From assembly GCF_042678385.1 (NCBI RefSeq), contig NZ_JBHUDY010000001.1, positions 1,984,001 to 2,048,000 of the forward strand: DNA of 64,000 nucleotides, in the 5' to 3' direction. Below, one piece after another: positions 42,701 to 53,400 of the stretch. Each line of letters opens with the position of its first letter. Within the stretch, counting starts at the first letter, position 1. This DNA is from Sphingomonas_B tabacisoli. GTDB taxonomy: Bacteria; Pseudomonadota; Alphaproteobacteria; Sphingomonadales; Sphingomonadaceae. The notes beneath the pieces are model-generated. The model searched no databases and was not told where the DNA came from. It saw nothing but the letters and a program-made list of their open reading frames with translations. Made by a program: the position numbers and the translations under genes.

Positions 42701-42760
42701 TATTGGGCGGGGTTCGTGCTGGTCGGGGACGGTGCCCAGCCGCTCGTCCGGATGAAGTGA
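39716..42760 (+). CDS. Exported CHAT-domain protease with TPR region
   Basis: A 1014-residue protein from ATG 39716 with GGGGGAA before it; an earlier in-frame ATG at 39587 would place the signal peptide internally. The signal peptide is MIVRALMFFAAVIGMASSG..ALAQ. Residues about 190-520 are helical repeats of TPR type (GDYAEAAEFFGTLQQ). The C-terminal third is a CHAT caspase-like domain with its dyad: histidine 856 in ILHFATHGF and cysteine 905 in LVLLSACDTA. CHAT proteases cleave defined protein targets. Export to the periplasm is unusual for a CHAT protease and suggests a target in the envelope, possibly the TpsA protein encoded downstream. Confidence 0.9.
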   Translation: MIVRALMFFAAVIGMASSGPALAQANRPSLKDSFALGADGGTLCQVESKGRDEAIGGVFDRAWVILCRDAARPIGHLYSLRGSPDAIAQRLAPLRAREARCEGAAETATIDDLGTVLRSECRLADADVGYRVYQLKRGNTVWVAEGLAGYDDALKLGLRTVVADRIVPGKIEVATTGSTDPIAFARVQAGSLDPDRALAEGYRRNNAGDYAEAAEFFGTLQQRADAGEDRTGEYLINEALQKSNLGQFAEADRLFAEAAKIPTNDIVQTRLRRNFRALHLINQRKLAEATAELNSPVVPLAQPMRVIGGAVEIGNDIAAQINAASNGERLGTTEAGQLTPEERSIILDAQALQLRGTIDRLQGRTAEAQRALEEAGRQALSVRQGRVVSILRLRSQILAESAAAFEAAGDVAGAEQRFKESIALLEQRYPDTNVVAAARSRLAAFLVRQNRLDEALALYKTVVADVVKRGNSTTGMSNMLAPYFATLVQRADSNPALVDDFFLATQTLVRPGVADTQTQLSRQLSQGAGPAAALFRQATALQREVERGRIALAGLRMAEKPDEAQVTAAAASLDRLERDQAAMQAKLSEFPQYRALSTETLTVQDLRAALKPDEAYLKLAVVGQAVYGIFVTPADAAIYKLPITSDALDKRVDDLRATISTVEDNQVFTYPFNLALARKLYVELMGPVADKVAHAKAIVFEPDGAMLRLPIALLPVDQASVDRYAARIAKSGADKFDFTGVQWLGRNAEISTAVSARGFRDARRAAPSVAQKPYLGFGDNAPAFTRVALSNGANASDPCQWPLSEWNKPISARELKAAQSVLGGGSDVVTGAAFTDESVMARPDLANYRILHFATHGFVTAPQPQCPARPALLTSFGDAQSDGLLSFKEIYDLHMDADLVLLSACDTAGRATVAATREAGVTTGGGTALDGLVRAFIGGGARSVLASHWPAPDEFRATERLVSALFQAPPGTSIGHALQAGQEKLMDDPSTSHPFYWAGFVLVGDGAQPLVRMK

Positions 42761-42767
42761 CCGCGCC

Positions 42768-44783
42768 TTGAGCGAGGGCGATCCTGCCGGCGCGGAGCCG
42801 GCCCAGCCTTTACAGCAGCGCGCCGCGCGCATCGTGCGGCAGGTCGGTGCGCCCCGCCTGCTCGTCTCGGCGATCGTGCTGCTGATCGGCGTCTTCATCG
42901 CGCGATTCAGCTGGCAGGTCCCGCTGATCTCGGACGCCGAGCGCGCGCTCTACGACATCCGCCTGATGCTGACGACGAGCCGCGCGCAGCAGGACCCGCG
43001 CGTGGTGATGATCACCTATACCGACGACACGCTGATCAACACGCAGGTCCGCTCCCCGCTCGACCGCCGCATCCTCGCCGATGCGCTCAAGAACCTCGAC
43101 AAATTGGGCGCCAAGGCGATCGCGATCGACATCATCGTCGATCAGCCGACGCCCAATGACGATTATCTTGTCGACGCCTTCCGCAGCATGAAGACGCCGA
43201 CCTATCTCGCCTTCACCAGCGCGGCGACGAACGGGCGTTTCATCGAGCAGCGGCAGGAAGAATTCCTCCGCGATTTCCAGGCGAAGATCCGCTCCTCGAC
43301 GGTCAAGCCGATGAGCATCGAGCTCGATACCGATCGCGACCGCGTCGTCCGTGCCTGGCCGGTCCAGCCCAAGACGCTGCCGCCCCTGCTCGCCCGCGCG
43401 ATCACCGGCGCGCAGGACAATTTCGATGGCTATACCCGCAGCATCCGCTTCCGCCTGCCGCTCTACGACGACCGTCCGGTCTTCTCTAAGCTGCCGATCG
43501 ACCTGCTCGCCAATCCCGACACGGCTGCCCTGATGGCGGACCAGATCAAGGGTCGGTACGTGCTGATCGGCGGCGACCTGCTCGATCTCGACCAGTTCGA
43601 AACGCCGATGAAAGTCATCACCGGCGACACGACGATCGGGCTCGAAGTCCACGCCCATATGCTCACCCAGTTGCTCGACGGGGTCCAATATGGCCGCATC
43701 CCGCGCTGGGGCCTGTGGCTGACCGCGCTGCTCGTGATCCTCGCCGGCACCTTGACCGCGCTCTCCGACGCGCGGGCGTGGAAAGTCGCGCTGATGCTGT
43801 TGGGCCAGGCGGTCTTCTTCTCGCTGCTGCCTTTCTACCTGCAATGGCAAGGTACGGACACGCGCTTTCTGCCTGCGTTCGGCTGGAGCATCGGCTGGCT
43901 GCTCGCCTATTCCGCGATCGGCGCCGCGGCACGCGCCGTCGGTTCGCAGCAGCGCCGCTTCGCCCAGTCCGCGCTCGGCAAATATCTGCCCCGCGACATC
44001 GCCAGCGAGATCATGCGCGATCCCGACCGGCTTGCGCTCCACGGCGAGAAGCGGGAGATTTTCGTCGTCTTCACCGATCTCGAGGGCTTCACCAAGCTCA
44101 GCCACGCGATCCCGCCGGAAACGGTCGCGTCGCTGCTCAATCGCTATCTCGACACGCTGTCCGACGTCGTCCTCAAATATGGCGGCACCATCGACAAATT
44201 CGTCGGCGACGCGGTGGTCGCCTTCTGGGGCGCGCCGATCTCGCGGCCGGACGACGGCGAGCGGGCGGCGCGCGCCGCCTGGGCGATGTACGAAGCGGGC
44301 GAAGCCTTCCGCAAGGACGTGCCTGAAGGCGTGCCGCCGATCGGCCGCACCCGCGTCGGCCTTCATTGGGGCGAGGCGATCGTCGGCAATTTCGGCGGCG
44401 AAGGCCGCATCCAGTACACTGCGCTTGGCGACAGCATGAACACCGCCGCGAGGCTAGAATCGGCCAACAAGCCGCTCAACACCAAGGTGCTCGCCAGCAA
44501 GGCGGCGGTGGAACGCTCGGGCCTCGACTGGTGGCGTCCGCTGGGCCGCATCACGCTGCGCGGCCGCGCGACGCCCGTGGAGATTTTCGAGCCTGTGCCC
44601 GAAGCCACTGCGGAAGAGCGCGCGTATCTGGCAATGTTGCTGAAACGCACCGACCAGAACGACAGTAAAGCTTTTGAAGAGCTCGAAAAATTCGCGTCAA
44701 CCAATGTTCGCGATGCAGCGCTCGCAAACTTGGTGTATCGTCTGCAGCATATGGAACCGGGAGGCAGTTATGATCTGGGCTAG
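42768..44783 (+). CDS. CHASE2-domain class III adenylate/guanylate cyclase
   Basis: A 671-residue membrane cyclase starting at TTG 42768, eight bases after the CHAT gene. A first helix (about 32-50) leads into an extracytoplasmic CHASE2 domain (about 55-300), then three helices (about 317-393) and a cytosolic class III cyclase domain (about 430-620). Metal-binding aspartates are D437 in VFTDLEGFTKLS and D481 in KFVGDAVVAFWG; GLHWGEAIVGNFGG and YTALGDSMNTAARLE complete the active site. The protein should sense something in the periplasm and make cAMP or cGMP. Its last 14 bases overlap the next gene. Confidence 0.93.
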   Translation: MSEGDPAGAEPAQPLQQRAARIVRQVGAPRLLVSAIVLLIGVFIARFSWQVPLISDAERALYDIRLMLTTSRAQQDPRVVMITYTDDTLINTQVRSPLDRRILADALKNLDKLGAKAIAIDIIVDQPTPNDDYLVDAFRSMKTPTYLAFTSAATNGRFIEQRQEEFLRDFQAKIRSSTVKPMSIELDTDRDRVVRAWPVQPKTLPPLLARAITGAQDNFDGYTRSIRFRLPLYDDRPVFSKLPIDLLANPDTAALMADQIKGRYVLIGGDLLDLDQFETPMKVITGDTTIGLEVHAHMLTQLLDGVQYGRIPRWGLWLTALLVILAGTLTALSDARAWKVALMLLGQAVFFSLLPFYLQWQGTDTRFLPAFGWSIGWLLAYSAIGAAARAVGSQQRRFAQSALGKYLPRDIASEIMRDPDRLALHGEKREIFVVFTDLEGFTKLSHAIPPETVASLLNRYLDTLSDVVLKYGGTIDKFVGDAVVAFWGAPISRPDDGERAARAAWAMYEAGEAFRKDVPEGVPPIGRTRVGLHWGEAIVGNFGGEGRIQYTALGDSMNTAARLESANKPLNTKVLASKAAVERSGLDWWRPLGRITLRGRATPVEIFEPVPEATAEERAYLAMLLKRTDQNDSKAFEELEKFASTNVRDAALANLVYRLQHMEPGGSYDLG

Positions 44784-45507
44784 CAAAAAGGGAACGATGC
44801 GCGGTGTCGCCGCCGCCGTGCTCACCGCGGCTCTGGCGGGAACGGCGTTGGCAGGACCGGTGGTCCTCCGCGCGACCGGCCCGTCGGCGAAGACCTATCC
44901 GGTCGGGCGGCAAGTGCCCGACACGGCGCAATTGGTGCTGAAGCCGGGCGACACGCTGGTGCTGCTCGACTCGCGGGGCACGCGGACGCTGAGCGGCCCG
45001 GGTAGCTTCCCTGCCAACGGCATGAGCGCACGGACCAGCAGCAGCCAGGTGGCATCGCGCATCCTCGCCAACACTGGCACGTCGGAGCGGCGCGGGGGAG
45101 CGGTGCGGGGCGGCCTGCCGACGCAGGACACCCGCAGCCCCAACCTTTGGTTCGTCGATCTGACCAAGAGCGGCACGATCTGCGTCGCCGATCCCAGCAC
45201 CATGCGCGTATGGCGCGCGTCGGGCGCCAAGGCCGCAGACGTGAAGGTCAGCGGCGCGGGCGCCTCCGGCGACATCGCGCTTGCCGCTGGTGCGACCGTG
45301 GGCGACTGGCCGAAATCGGTGCCCGTCACCAACGGCGCGGAATACACGCTCAGCGCCGAAGGGATGGCCCCGGCGAAGATCAAGGTCGTGACGGTGCCGG
45401 CGCCGACCAGCCTTGAAGACACGGCATCGCAATTGATCGCCAAAGGCTGCAACACGCAGCTCGATCTGCTGATCGCGACGACTTCGACGAACGGCAGCGC
45501 AGGTTAG
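44770..45507 (+). CDS. Exported FecR-like protein, unknown
   Basis: A 245-residue protein from ATG 44770 with GGGAGG before it, overlapping the cyclase stop. It has a signal peptide (GVAAAVLTAALAGTALAGPV). A beta-rich stretch LKPGDTLVLLDSRGTRTLSG followed by PGSF resembles the FecR-type fold of periplasmic signalling proteins. The rest (LWFVDLTKSGTICVADPS, then AEGMAPAKIKVVTVPAP) is strand-rich and carries two cysteines. No enzymatic motif is seen. The position suggests a periplasmic partner of the CHASE2 cyclase or of the secretion pair. Confidence 0.7.
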   Translation: MIWASKKGTMRGVAAAVLTAALAGTALAGPVVLRATGPSAKTYPVGRQVPDTAQLVLKPGDTLVLLDSRGTRTLSGPGSFPANGMSARTSSSQVASRILANTGTSERRGGAVRGGLPTQDTRSPNLWFVDLTKSGTICVADPSTMRVWRASGAKAADVKVSGAGASGDIALAAGATVGDWPKSVPVTNGAEYTLSAEGMAPAKIKVVTVPAPTSLEDTASQLIAKGCNTQLDLLIATTSTNGSAG

Positions 45508-45516
45508 TCGCAAAGG

Positions 45517-45540
45517 CCCCTTCGCGCCCGGCGCGAGGGG
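45517..45540 (+). terminator. GC-rich hairpin after the FecR-like gene
   Basis: CCCCTTCGCGCC pairs with GGCGCGAGGGG with one bulged base, giving a strong hairpin ten bases after the stop at 45507. No T-run follows, so it is at best a weak or rho-dependent terminator or an mRNA-stabilising end. If it ends transcription, the tpsB-tpsA pair must have its own promoter in the 157 bases that follow. Confidence 0.4.
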
Positions 45541-45697
45541 GTCAAATGCTTGAAGGAAAAGGACGCGGCTGATAGCCCGTCCTTAACAACGCCACGGCGA
45601 ATCACGCCGGGCAGCGGCATTCAGGGGTCACGAGCGCCGCACCCGCTCAAGAGCGCGAACAAGCGCCTGGGCGGCCACTGCTAATTGGGGGAACATA

Positions 45698-47449
45698 ATG
45701 CGTTCTGTGCGCGCTGCTTTTGTGGGCCTGAGTCTATCGGCTGCCTGGTTCCCCGCGCTTGCCCAGACCGTCCCGCCCACCGGCACCACGCGCGAGGAAA
45801 TCGAGCGTGCGCGTCCGGCCCCGGCCCCCCTCGCCAACACGCCCGGCGTCACGGTCGAAAGCGATTTCGAGCGCGCGCCCTGCCCGCTCGCCGATCCCAA
45901 ATACAAGGACATCACGTTCGAGCTGCGCGAAGTGCAGTTCGGCGGGTTGCGTTCGATCCCAGCCGATCTGGTCCGCCCTGCCTATGCCGATCTGGTCGGC
46001 AAGACCGTCTCGGTCGCCGAGATTTGCGAGATCCGTGACCGCGCCGCCACCATCCTGCGCCGCGAGGGTTATCTCGCCGCCGTCCAGGTGCCCCCGCAGC
46101 GGATCGAGAACGGCGTGATCCGCTTCGACGCGCTGGTCGCCAAGCTGGTCGGCGTGCAGGTCCGCGGTCAGACCGGCCGTTCCGAAGAGCTGATCGCCGC
46201 CTATCTCCGCCACATCCAGAACCAGGACGTGTTCAACATCCGCGAGGCCGAGCGCTATCTGCTGCTCGCCCGCGACATTCCCGGCCTCGACGTCCGCCTG
46301 ATCCTCCGCCCCGCCAACGCCGCGCCGGGCGAAGTGATCGGCGAAGTGACGGTCACGCGGGTGGCCGTAGAGGCCGACGCCTATGTGCAGAATCTCGGCT
46401 CGCGGTCGGTCGGGCGCTGGGGCGGGCTCGCGCGCGTGCAGCTCAACGACCTGACCGGGCTCGGCGACCGCACCACGCTCAGCGTCTTTTCGACGCTCGA
46501 TTTCGACGAGCAGCAAGTCATCGAAGGCGGCCACAGCTTCAAGATCGGCGGCGAAGGCCTGACCTTCAGCGGCGATGTCAGCTATGCCTGGACGCGGCCG
46601 AGCCTGACGCCCCAGCTCGACATCAAGGCGCGCACCCTCTCCGCCTTTGCCGAGCTCAGCTATCCGTTCCTGCGCTCGCAGACGCAGAACCTGTTCGGCA
46701 GCGCCGGCCTGAACGTGGTCAACCAAAACGTGGACTTCAACGACACGGCGCTGACTCGCGATCACATCCGCGTCGCCTATGCGCGGCTGGATTACGACAG
46801 CGTCGATCCCCGCTCCATCGCCAGCACAACGGGCTTCTCGCTCGCCGAACCGCACTGGCGCGTCGCGGGCGGGCTCGAGCTCCGCCAGGGTCTGGACCTG
46901 AATGCCAGCAACCGCTGCGTCGCGAACCAGATCTGCCTGCTCAGCCGCTCGGCCGCCGACCCGACCGCCTTCGTCGCCCGCGCTACTGCGCTCGTGGAAT
47001 ACCGGCCGATGCCGCATTTGGCCTTCAGCATCGCGCCCCGCGCGCAGTACGCGCCGAACAGCCTCGTTTCCTACGAGCAATTCTCGGTCGGCAACTTCAC
47101 GACCGGCCGCGGCTATGATCCGGGCGCGCTGACCGGCGACTCCGGCCTCGGCTTCCAGAGCGAGGTGCGCGTCGGCTCGCTGCTGCCGCGCACGATCGAC
47201 GGCTTCGCGTTCCAGCCCTATGCCTTCGCCGATCTCGGCATCGTCTGGAACCATGTCGCCTCGGCAGTCGGCCAGCCCGATCCGCAGCGGCTCTGGTCGG
47301 TCGGCGGCGGCGTCCGCGCCGCCTGGGGCCAGCGCGCCCGGCTGGACGTGACGCTCGCCGCCCCGCTCAACCGCACGCCGGTGCAGCCCAATCGCGACGT
47401 TCGCCTGCTTGTTACCCTGTCCACCAAGCTTCTGCCCTGGAGGCGCTGA
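45698..47449 (+). CDS. TpsB-type outer-membrane transporter (ShlB/FhaC/HecB family)
   Basis: A 583-residue Omp85-superfamily protein with a signal peptide (MRSVRAAFVGLSLSAAWFPA). POTRA-type domains follow (about 65-190: ITFELREVQFGGLRSIP, ILRREGYLAAVQVP, IENGVIRFDALVAKLVGVQV), then a beta-barrel (about 200-583). The conserved loop motif appears as FTTGRGYDPGALTGDSGLGF, the equivalent of VRGY in FhaC. It exports the TpsA protein encoded three bases downstream. A CX5C pair (C407, C413) lies in the barrel. The start follows TTGGGGGAACATA, the same leader seen before the CHAT gene. Confidence 0.93.
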   Translation: MRSVRAAFVGLSLSAAWFPALAQTVPPTGTTREEIERARPAPAPLANTPGVTVESDFERAPCPLADPKYKDITFELREVQFGGLRSIPADLVRPAYADLVGKTVSVAEICEIRDRAATILRREGYLAAVQVPPQRIENGVIRFDALVAKLVGVQVRGQTGRSEELIAAYLRHIQNQDVFNIREAERYLLLARDIPGLDVRLILRPANAAPGEVIGEVTVTRVAVEADAYVQNLGSRSVGRWGGLARVQLNDLTGLGDRTTLSVFSTLDFDEQQVIEGGHSFKIGGEGLTFSGDVSYAWTRPSLTPQLDIKARTLSAFAELSYPFLRSQTQNLFGSAGLNVVNQNVDFNDTALTRDHIRVAYARLDYDSVDPRSIASTTGFSLAEPHWRVAGGLELRQGLDLNASNRCVANQICLLSRSAADPTAFVARATALVEYRPMPHLAFSIAPRAQYAPNSLVSYEQFSVGNFTTGRGYDPGALTGDSGLGFQSEVRVGSLLPRTIDGFAFQPYAFADLGIVWNHVASAVGQPDPQRLWSVGGGVRAAWGQRARLDVTLAAPLNRTPVQPNRDVRLLVTLSTKLLPWRR

Positions 47450-47452
47450 GCC

Positions 47453-50400
47453 ATGTTCGCGTATCTGAACTCCGCCGCCCTGCTCCGCAGCCGCCGCGCG
47501 CGCCTGCTCGCCGGTTGCGCCCTCGCCGCCGCGATGGCGACTCCGGCCATGGCCCAGCAAGCGTTCAAGGCGACGCCCGACATCGTTCAGGGCAGCGTGT
47601 CGATCACCCAAGGCCAGACGATCTCGACCGGCCTGCGCGACACCGTCTCCGTTTCGTCGCGCCAGTCCGTGATCAACTGGACGCCGAACGACACCGCAGT
47701 CGGCGGCGGCGCGATCAGCATCCTGCCGCAAGGCAATGAACTGGTCTTCACCGCGAATCCGTCGACGGTCGCCGGCGCCTACACTGTCCTCAACCGCATC
47801 ATCCCCAACGACCCGAGCCGCCCGGTCCAGTTCGACGGCCATGTCCAGTCGCAATTCGATTCTGGCTATGGCGCGACGCAGGGCGGCAGCATCTGGTTCT
47901 ATTCGCCCGGCGGCATCATCGCCGGGGCGACCAGCCGCTTCGACGTCGGCAGCCTCGTGCTCAGTGCGAACGACATCAATTTCTCGAACGGCCTGTTCAA
48001 CGACGGCAGTGCTTCCAATCAGGTCGGCACGATCCAGTTCCGCGGCGCCGTCGACGGCCGCTCGTCGGTGACCATCCAGCCGGGCGCGGTGATCAACGCC
48101 AAGAACAGCCTCTCCGGCAGTACCTATGTCGCGCTCGTCGCGCCCCGGATCAATCAGGGCGGCACGATCAGCGTCGAGGGCTCGGCCGCGCTGGTCGCCG
48201 CCGAAAGCGCCGACATCACCATCCCGGTCTCTGGCGGCCTGTTCGATATCCAGGTCCAGTCCGGGTCCTTCGTCAATACTGCCGGCGAGACGACGCTGAC
48301 GCACAGCGGCACCACGCAGGTGCTGGACGCCGCGGCGACCGGCCAGGCGCGCCGCGTGTACCTGATGGCGGTGCCGAAGAACGACGCAGTGACGATGCTC
48401 GTCTCCGGCGCCGTCGGCTACGCCCCCGCCGCCCAGGCCGTGGCGCAAAACGGCGCGATCGTCCTGACGACTGCCTCCACGGTATTTGGCGACGGCGTGC
48501 AGGAGCCGATCGACCGCGGCACGATCACCGTCACCGGCGGCCGCTTCGGCAACAGCGTCCAGGCCAGCGCGCAGAACGTCAATTTCGACACGTCCACCGC
48601 GGCGATCGACGTCATCGGCAATGTGTTCGCTTCCTCGCCTTCGGGTGCGGTGTCGATGACGGCGCTTGGCGGCCGCGACATCAATGTCGCCGGCGCGTTG
48701 AGCTTCACCCACATCAACGCCGATCGCGACGGCAACTCGTCTCTCAGCCTCACCGCCAATGCCGGCAGCACGATCCATGCGGGCTCCATCCACCTCAGCA
48801 CTTCGTCTTTCGGCCTGAACGACACCGGCTATGGCGCCACTTCGGCGACCGGCGGCACCGTCACGCTGCAGGCGCTCGGCGGCATCATCACGTCGGACGC
48901 CGAGATCGACCTGACCAGCAACGCCACCGGCGGCAGGGGCTCGAACGACGGCGCCAGCGCCTTCGGCGGCGGCAACGGCACCGGCGGCACGATCAAGGCG
49001 ATCGCCTCCAATGGCGGCACGATCAACGCCAACGACCGTCTGCTGATCGACGTGAACGGCTTCGGCGGCGAAGCGGGTTACGGCTCGGGGTCGGGCGGCC
49101 TCGGCACCGGCGGCACGGCGCTGATCGACCTGTCGAACAACAGCGCGCTCAACCTGGGCAGCAGCTCCGTGATCGTCGAGGCGAATGGCTATGGCGGCCG
49201 TGGCGGCGACAACGGCGTCACCGCGGCCGGCGACGGGCACGGCGGCGCCGCCACCGTCAACATCGCCGCCAGCCGGTTCAACGCGCTCGCCGTCAGCGTT
49301 TCCGCGGACGGCCTGTTCCCGGACGATTCCTTCCCCGCCTGGGGCGGCAGCGGGACCGGTGGCACGGTCTCCGTGTCGAACACGGCCGGCAGCGCCATCT
49401 CCGTCGCAAGCGGCAATCTCGTGCTGTCGGCGAACGGCCAAGCCGGCGACAGATTCGGTTTCTTCAACGACGTGCCAGTCAAGGGCGGCACCGGCGGCAC
49501 CGTCACTTTCGTCACGGATGCTTCCTCGGTCTCGCTCGGCGAAGGCGCGTTGCTCGCCAGCGCCGACGGCATCGCCGGCTATAGCAGCACCGCGACGCCG
49601 TCCCCGATCTTCGGCCGCGGCGGCAGCGTGACCGTCACGATCAACGCGGCCAATCCGAACGACGTCGAGTCGCAGTTCCAGGCGAGCAGCATCGGCCTGT
49701 CGGCCGACGGCCGCAGCAATCTGCCCGAAGCGGACCGCAGCTCCGTCCCCCACGGCAGCAGCGCGACCGGTGTCGGCGGCACTGTGCTGCTGAACCTGAC
49801 CGGCGGCCCGGTCCAGACTGGATCGGTCAACCTGTCCGCCTCGGGCACCGGCGCGAACAGCGACTACGACACCACCGCGGGCGCTGGCTATGCCGGCCAC
49901 GCCGAGCTCGCACTGAACGGCGGCGCGCTCACGACCAGCTCGATCAATATCCTCGCCGAAGCCTTTGGCGGCGACGGCGCGTTCGCTGAATCGGGCTATG
50001 GCGGCGCAGGCGTCGGCGGGAATGCCGGCGTGGGCACCAACCCGTTCACCGGCAGCGCGGGCGCGTTCCTTACAGGCTCGGGCGGAAGCATCCAGGCGGA
50101 CACGATCCTGGTCTCGGCCAATGCGACCGGCGGCTTTGGTGGTGACGGTCAGATCTTCGGGTCGTCCCCGGTGAACGCGGCGGCGGGCGGCCAGGCCTTC
50201 GGCGCCTCGGCGATCGTCGACACCAATGGCGTCAACCTCACCTTCGGCAGCCTCAGCGCAACCGCCGTCGGCCAAGGCGGAAACGGTGGCGAAGTCCGCT
50301 ACTCCTCCTTCTTCGAAGGCTCGCAGACCGCAAACGGCGGCGCCGGCGGCACCGGCCAGGGCGGCGAAGCCCGCGTGACGATCGCCGGCGGCACGCTCGG

Positions 50401-53400
50401 CTTCGACGGGATCAATGCCGGTGCCGACGGCATCGGCGGCAATGGCGGCCAGGTCGCTTCCGACAATGAAGGCGGCCTGTTCAGCGACGCCACCGGCAAA
50501 GGCGGCAATGGCGGCGACGGCACCGGCGGCGTCGCCGCGATCACGTTCGTCGATGCGACCATCCCGAACAACCCGACACTTTTCGCGGCGGCAAGCGGCA
50601 CCGGCGGCGACGGCGGCGCGGGCGCGTCCGGAGGTTCGGGCGGCGCAGGCGGCGGCGGCGACGCGCTCGTTCGCCTCGACGGCGGCACCGCCGATCTGCT
50701 GCGCATCGGCGTGTTCGCCTCGGGCGAAGGCGGGTTCAGCTACAGCGGCCAATGGCTCGACGGCGGCGCCGGCGGCAGCGCGAACGGCGGCACCGCGCGC
50801 TTCGAGGCCGCGAACGGCGCGGTCCTGAACATCCCCGATTTCGAGCAGGGCGATCCCTTCACCCTCGACGCCAGCGCGACGGCACACGACGGCGCATCCG
50901 GCGGCAGCTTCGCGGACAGCGGCGTCGGCGGCAAAGGCGGCCGCGGCGGCAACGCCAATGGCGGCACTGCGTCCGCAACGTTCGACAGCGGCGCAATCGT
51001 AACCGTGAACGGTTTCGGCAACATCGAGGCGCAGCCGCCCAGCCTGGTCGTGACCGCGACTGCCGGCTCCGGCGGCAGCGGCGGCATCGGCAACAACACC
51101 GGAAATAGCGGCGGTGCAGGCGGAGACGGCGGCACCGGCCGGGCCGGCACCGCGCTGTTCAACGTCACGGGCGCGAACGTCAGCTTCACCGAGCTGTTCG
51201 CAAACGCGACCGCCACCTACGGCTTCGGCGGCAGCGGCGGCCATGGCCAGCCCGATCCGGTCACCGGCATCACCACTTTCGCGCCCAGCGGCGCATTCGG
51301 CTCCGCTTTCGGCGGCATCTTCGAGCTCAACGTCGCCGACGGCGATGCCGGCTATGGCGGCGCGACGCCCGGCAAGGTCAATATCGGCTCGATGTCGGCA
51401 GACCTGGGCGCCAGCGGCGGGTTCGACGGTTCGCTGCTGATTTCGGACACCGGCACGGATTCAAACGGCGGCATCACATTCGATTCGCTGTTTGCGCGCG
51501 GATCGAACGGCAGCGACTCTGGCGAATCCGACTTTGAAGTCCGCTCCAACAAGCGCACGATCTTCACGACCGGCACCGTGCAGTTCGACGTGACCGGCAC
51601 CGCCCGCTTCTCGTTCCAGGACACGGGCAGCTTCGCGGCCGGCTCCGACATCGACGTCTTCTCGCGCGGCGGCACCGTGGTCACGCACATCGGACGGCCG
51701 GACGGCACCTTCTCGCTCGATGCACCGACGATCAATATCAGCGGCTATGGCGACAGCGACGCGCAGGACGGCAGCCGTCTGCGCGGTCAGGACTATCTCT
51801 ACTTCAACTCCTATTCCGGCAATGTCCACCTTGCCGACGGCGTCGCCGGCAACCAGCTCATCGTCAGCGCCTTCGGCAACGCGAGCGTCGGCAACCTCAC
51901 CGCGGGCGATAGCGAGCGCATCGGCGACATTTCCATCGGCGCGGGACAGACGGAGGGCTATGTCCCCGGCAATGCGATCGTAACCGGCACCGTCGAGGCC
52001 ACCGGCAATATCGACATCCGCGCCAGCACCGATGCCTTGATTCAGCCCGGCGCGCAGGTGATCGCCGATCGGGCCGTCTCGATCCTCACCGGCGACGACA
52101 TCGTGATCGGCGCCGGCGCATTGGTCCGCGCCGCCAACAATCCGCCGCCCGAAACCGGCTATGGCGCAAGCGACCCGCTCCAGCAGCTCTCGCAGCTTCG
52201 ATTGATGGCGGGCGCCTTCGACACCGGCCTCGAGCCCGAAGGCAATGTCGCGTCGATTATCCTGCACGGCACGCTCGAAGCGCCGAACCGCACTCTGTTC
52301 ATGAGCGCCGGCGCGGTGCAGGCCGATCCGTCGACCCGCATTCTCGCCGATAATCTCTACGTTCGGCTGAACAACATTCCTGTCGGCGATCAGGTACCGT
52401 CGAACGATTTCGGGCAACTGACCGGCACGCTGTGCCTCGAAGGCAGCGTGTGCCTCGGCACCGCGAACGTGAACAACATCGTCCGCATCGGCGAGACCGG
52501 CTATGAGCCGATCAACCTGCGCCTGAACGGCGGCATCGACGCGGTCGACGTGCTGCTCCGCGCGCAGAGCATCGCGCTCGGCCAGAACGGCATTTCGAAC
52601 AACATCGCCGCCTCGGACCGTCTCACCATCGAGGCACTGGGTTCCAGCCTCACGCTCAACGGCCCGATCGCCATCGAGGGCGGCAGCGACGTCGCCCGCG
52701 TCGCCAGCTTCCGCAATATTACCGGCGCCGCGGCGACGATCAGCGCCCCCGGCACGCTCGACCTATACGCTGGCAACAACATCACCCTGGGCGCGGTCGC
52801 GGCGAACACGATCCGCACGGTCGATTTCGACGGCGGAGTGCTGAACGCTGGCGGGATTACCGTCCCCGGCACGATCGCGGTCGGCCAAATCACGTCCGGT
52901 ACCGACCTCGCCCTTACCGCAGGCAAGGACATCACAGTCGACCGCTATGCCGTGACCGGCGCCGCGACGCTCACCGCCGCCAACGGCGCAATCACGGTCG
53001 CAACCGACGCCGCTGCCACAAACGGCACCACGGCGACTGCCAAGTCGGTCACGCTCAACGGCCTGAACGGCCTGAAGGTGACTGCGGCAACCGCCACCGC
53101 CGGCGATGTGACGCTCGCTACTAAAGCGGGCGATCTCGTCGCGGGCACCGTGTCTGCCAGCGGCGGCGCGACGCTGACGGCCGCGGGCGCAATCAAGGTC
53201 GCGAGCATTGATACGACGGCTGGCGTCACCGCCACCGGCGCCTCGGTCGACCTGACCAGCCAGAACGCGCTCCGGGTCATCGCCGCCACCGCCACGTCGG
53301 GCGATGTCTCGCTCGTGGCAGGCAACGGCATCAAAGCAGACACGGTGTCGGCCAAGGGCACCGCGACGCTCAAGTCCGGCACTGGCCCGCTGGTCGTGAC

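Noticed and set aside
39650..42898. Long minus-strand frames opposite the CHAT gene.
   Set aside because: Shadow frames; the CHAT dyad, TPR pattern and signal peptide are on the plus strand.
45734..51244. A very long open frame on the minus strand opposite tpsB and tpsA (over 1800 codons).
   Set aside because: Its Ala/Arg/Asp/Val-rich composition is the expected antisense shadow of a GC-rich gene with strong third-position bias; the plus strand carries clear TPS motifs, and no family pattern is seen in the shadow.
48890..51440. Possible CRISPR-like or tandem repeat array.
   Set aside because: Repeats are irregular, coding and glycine-driven; no fixed repeat and spacer lengths.
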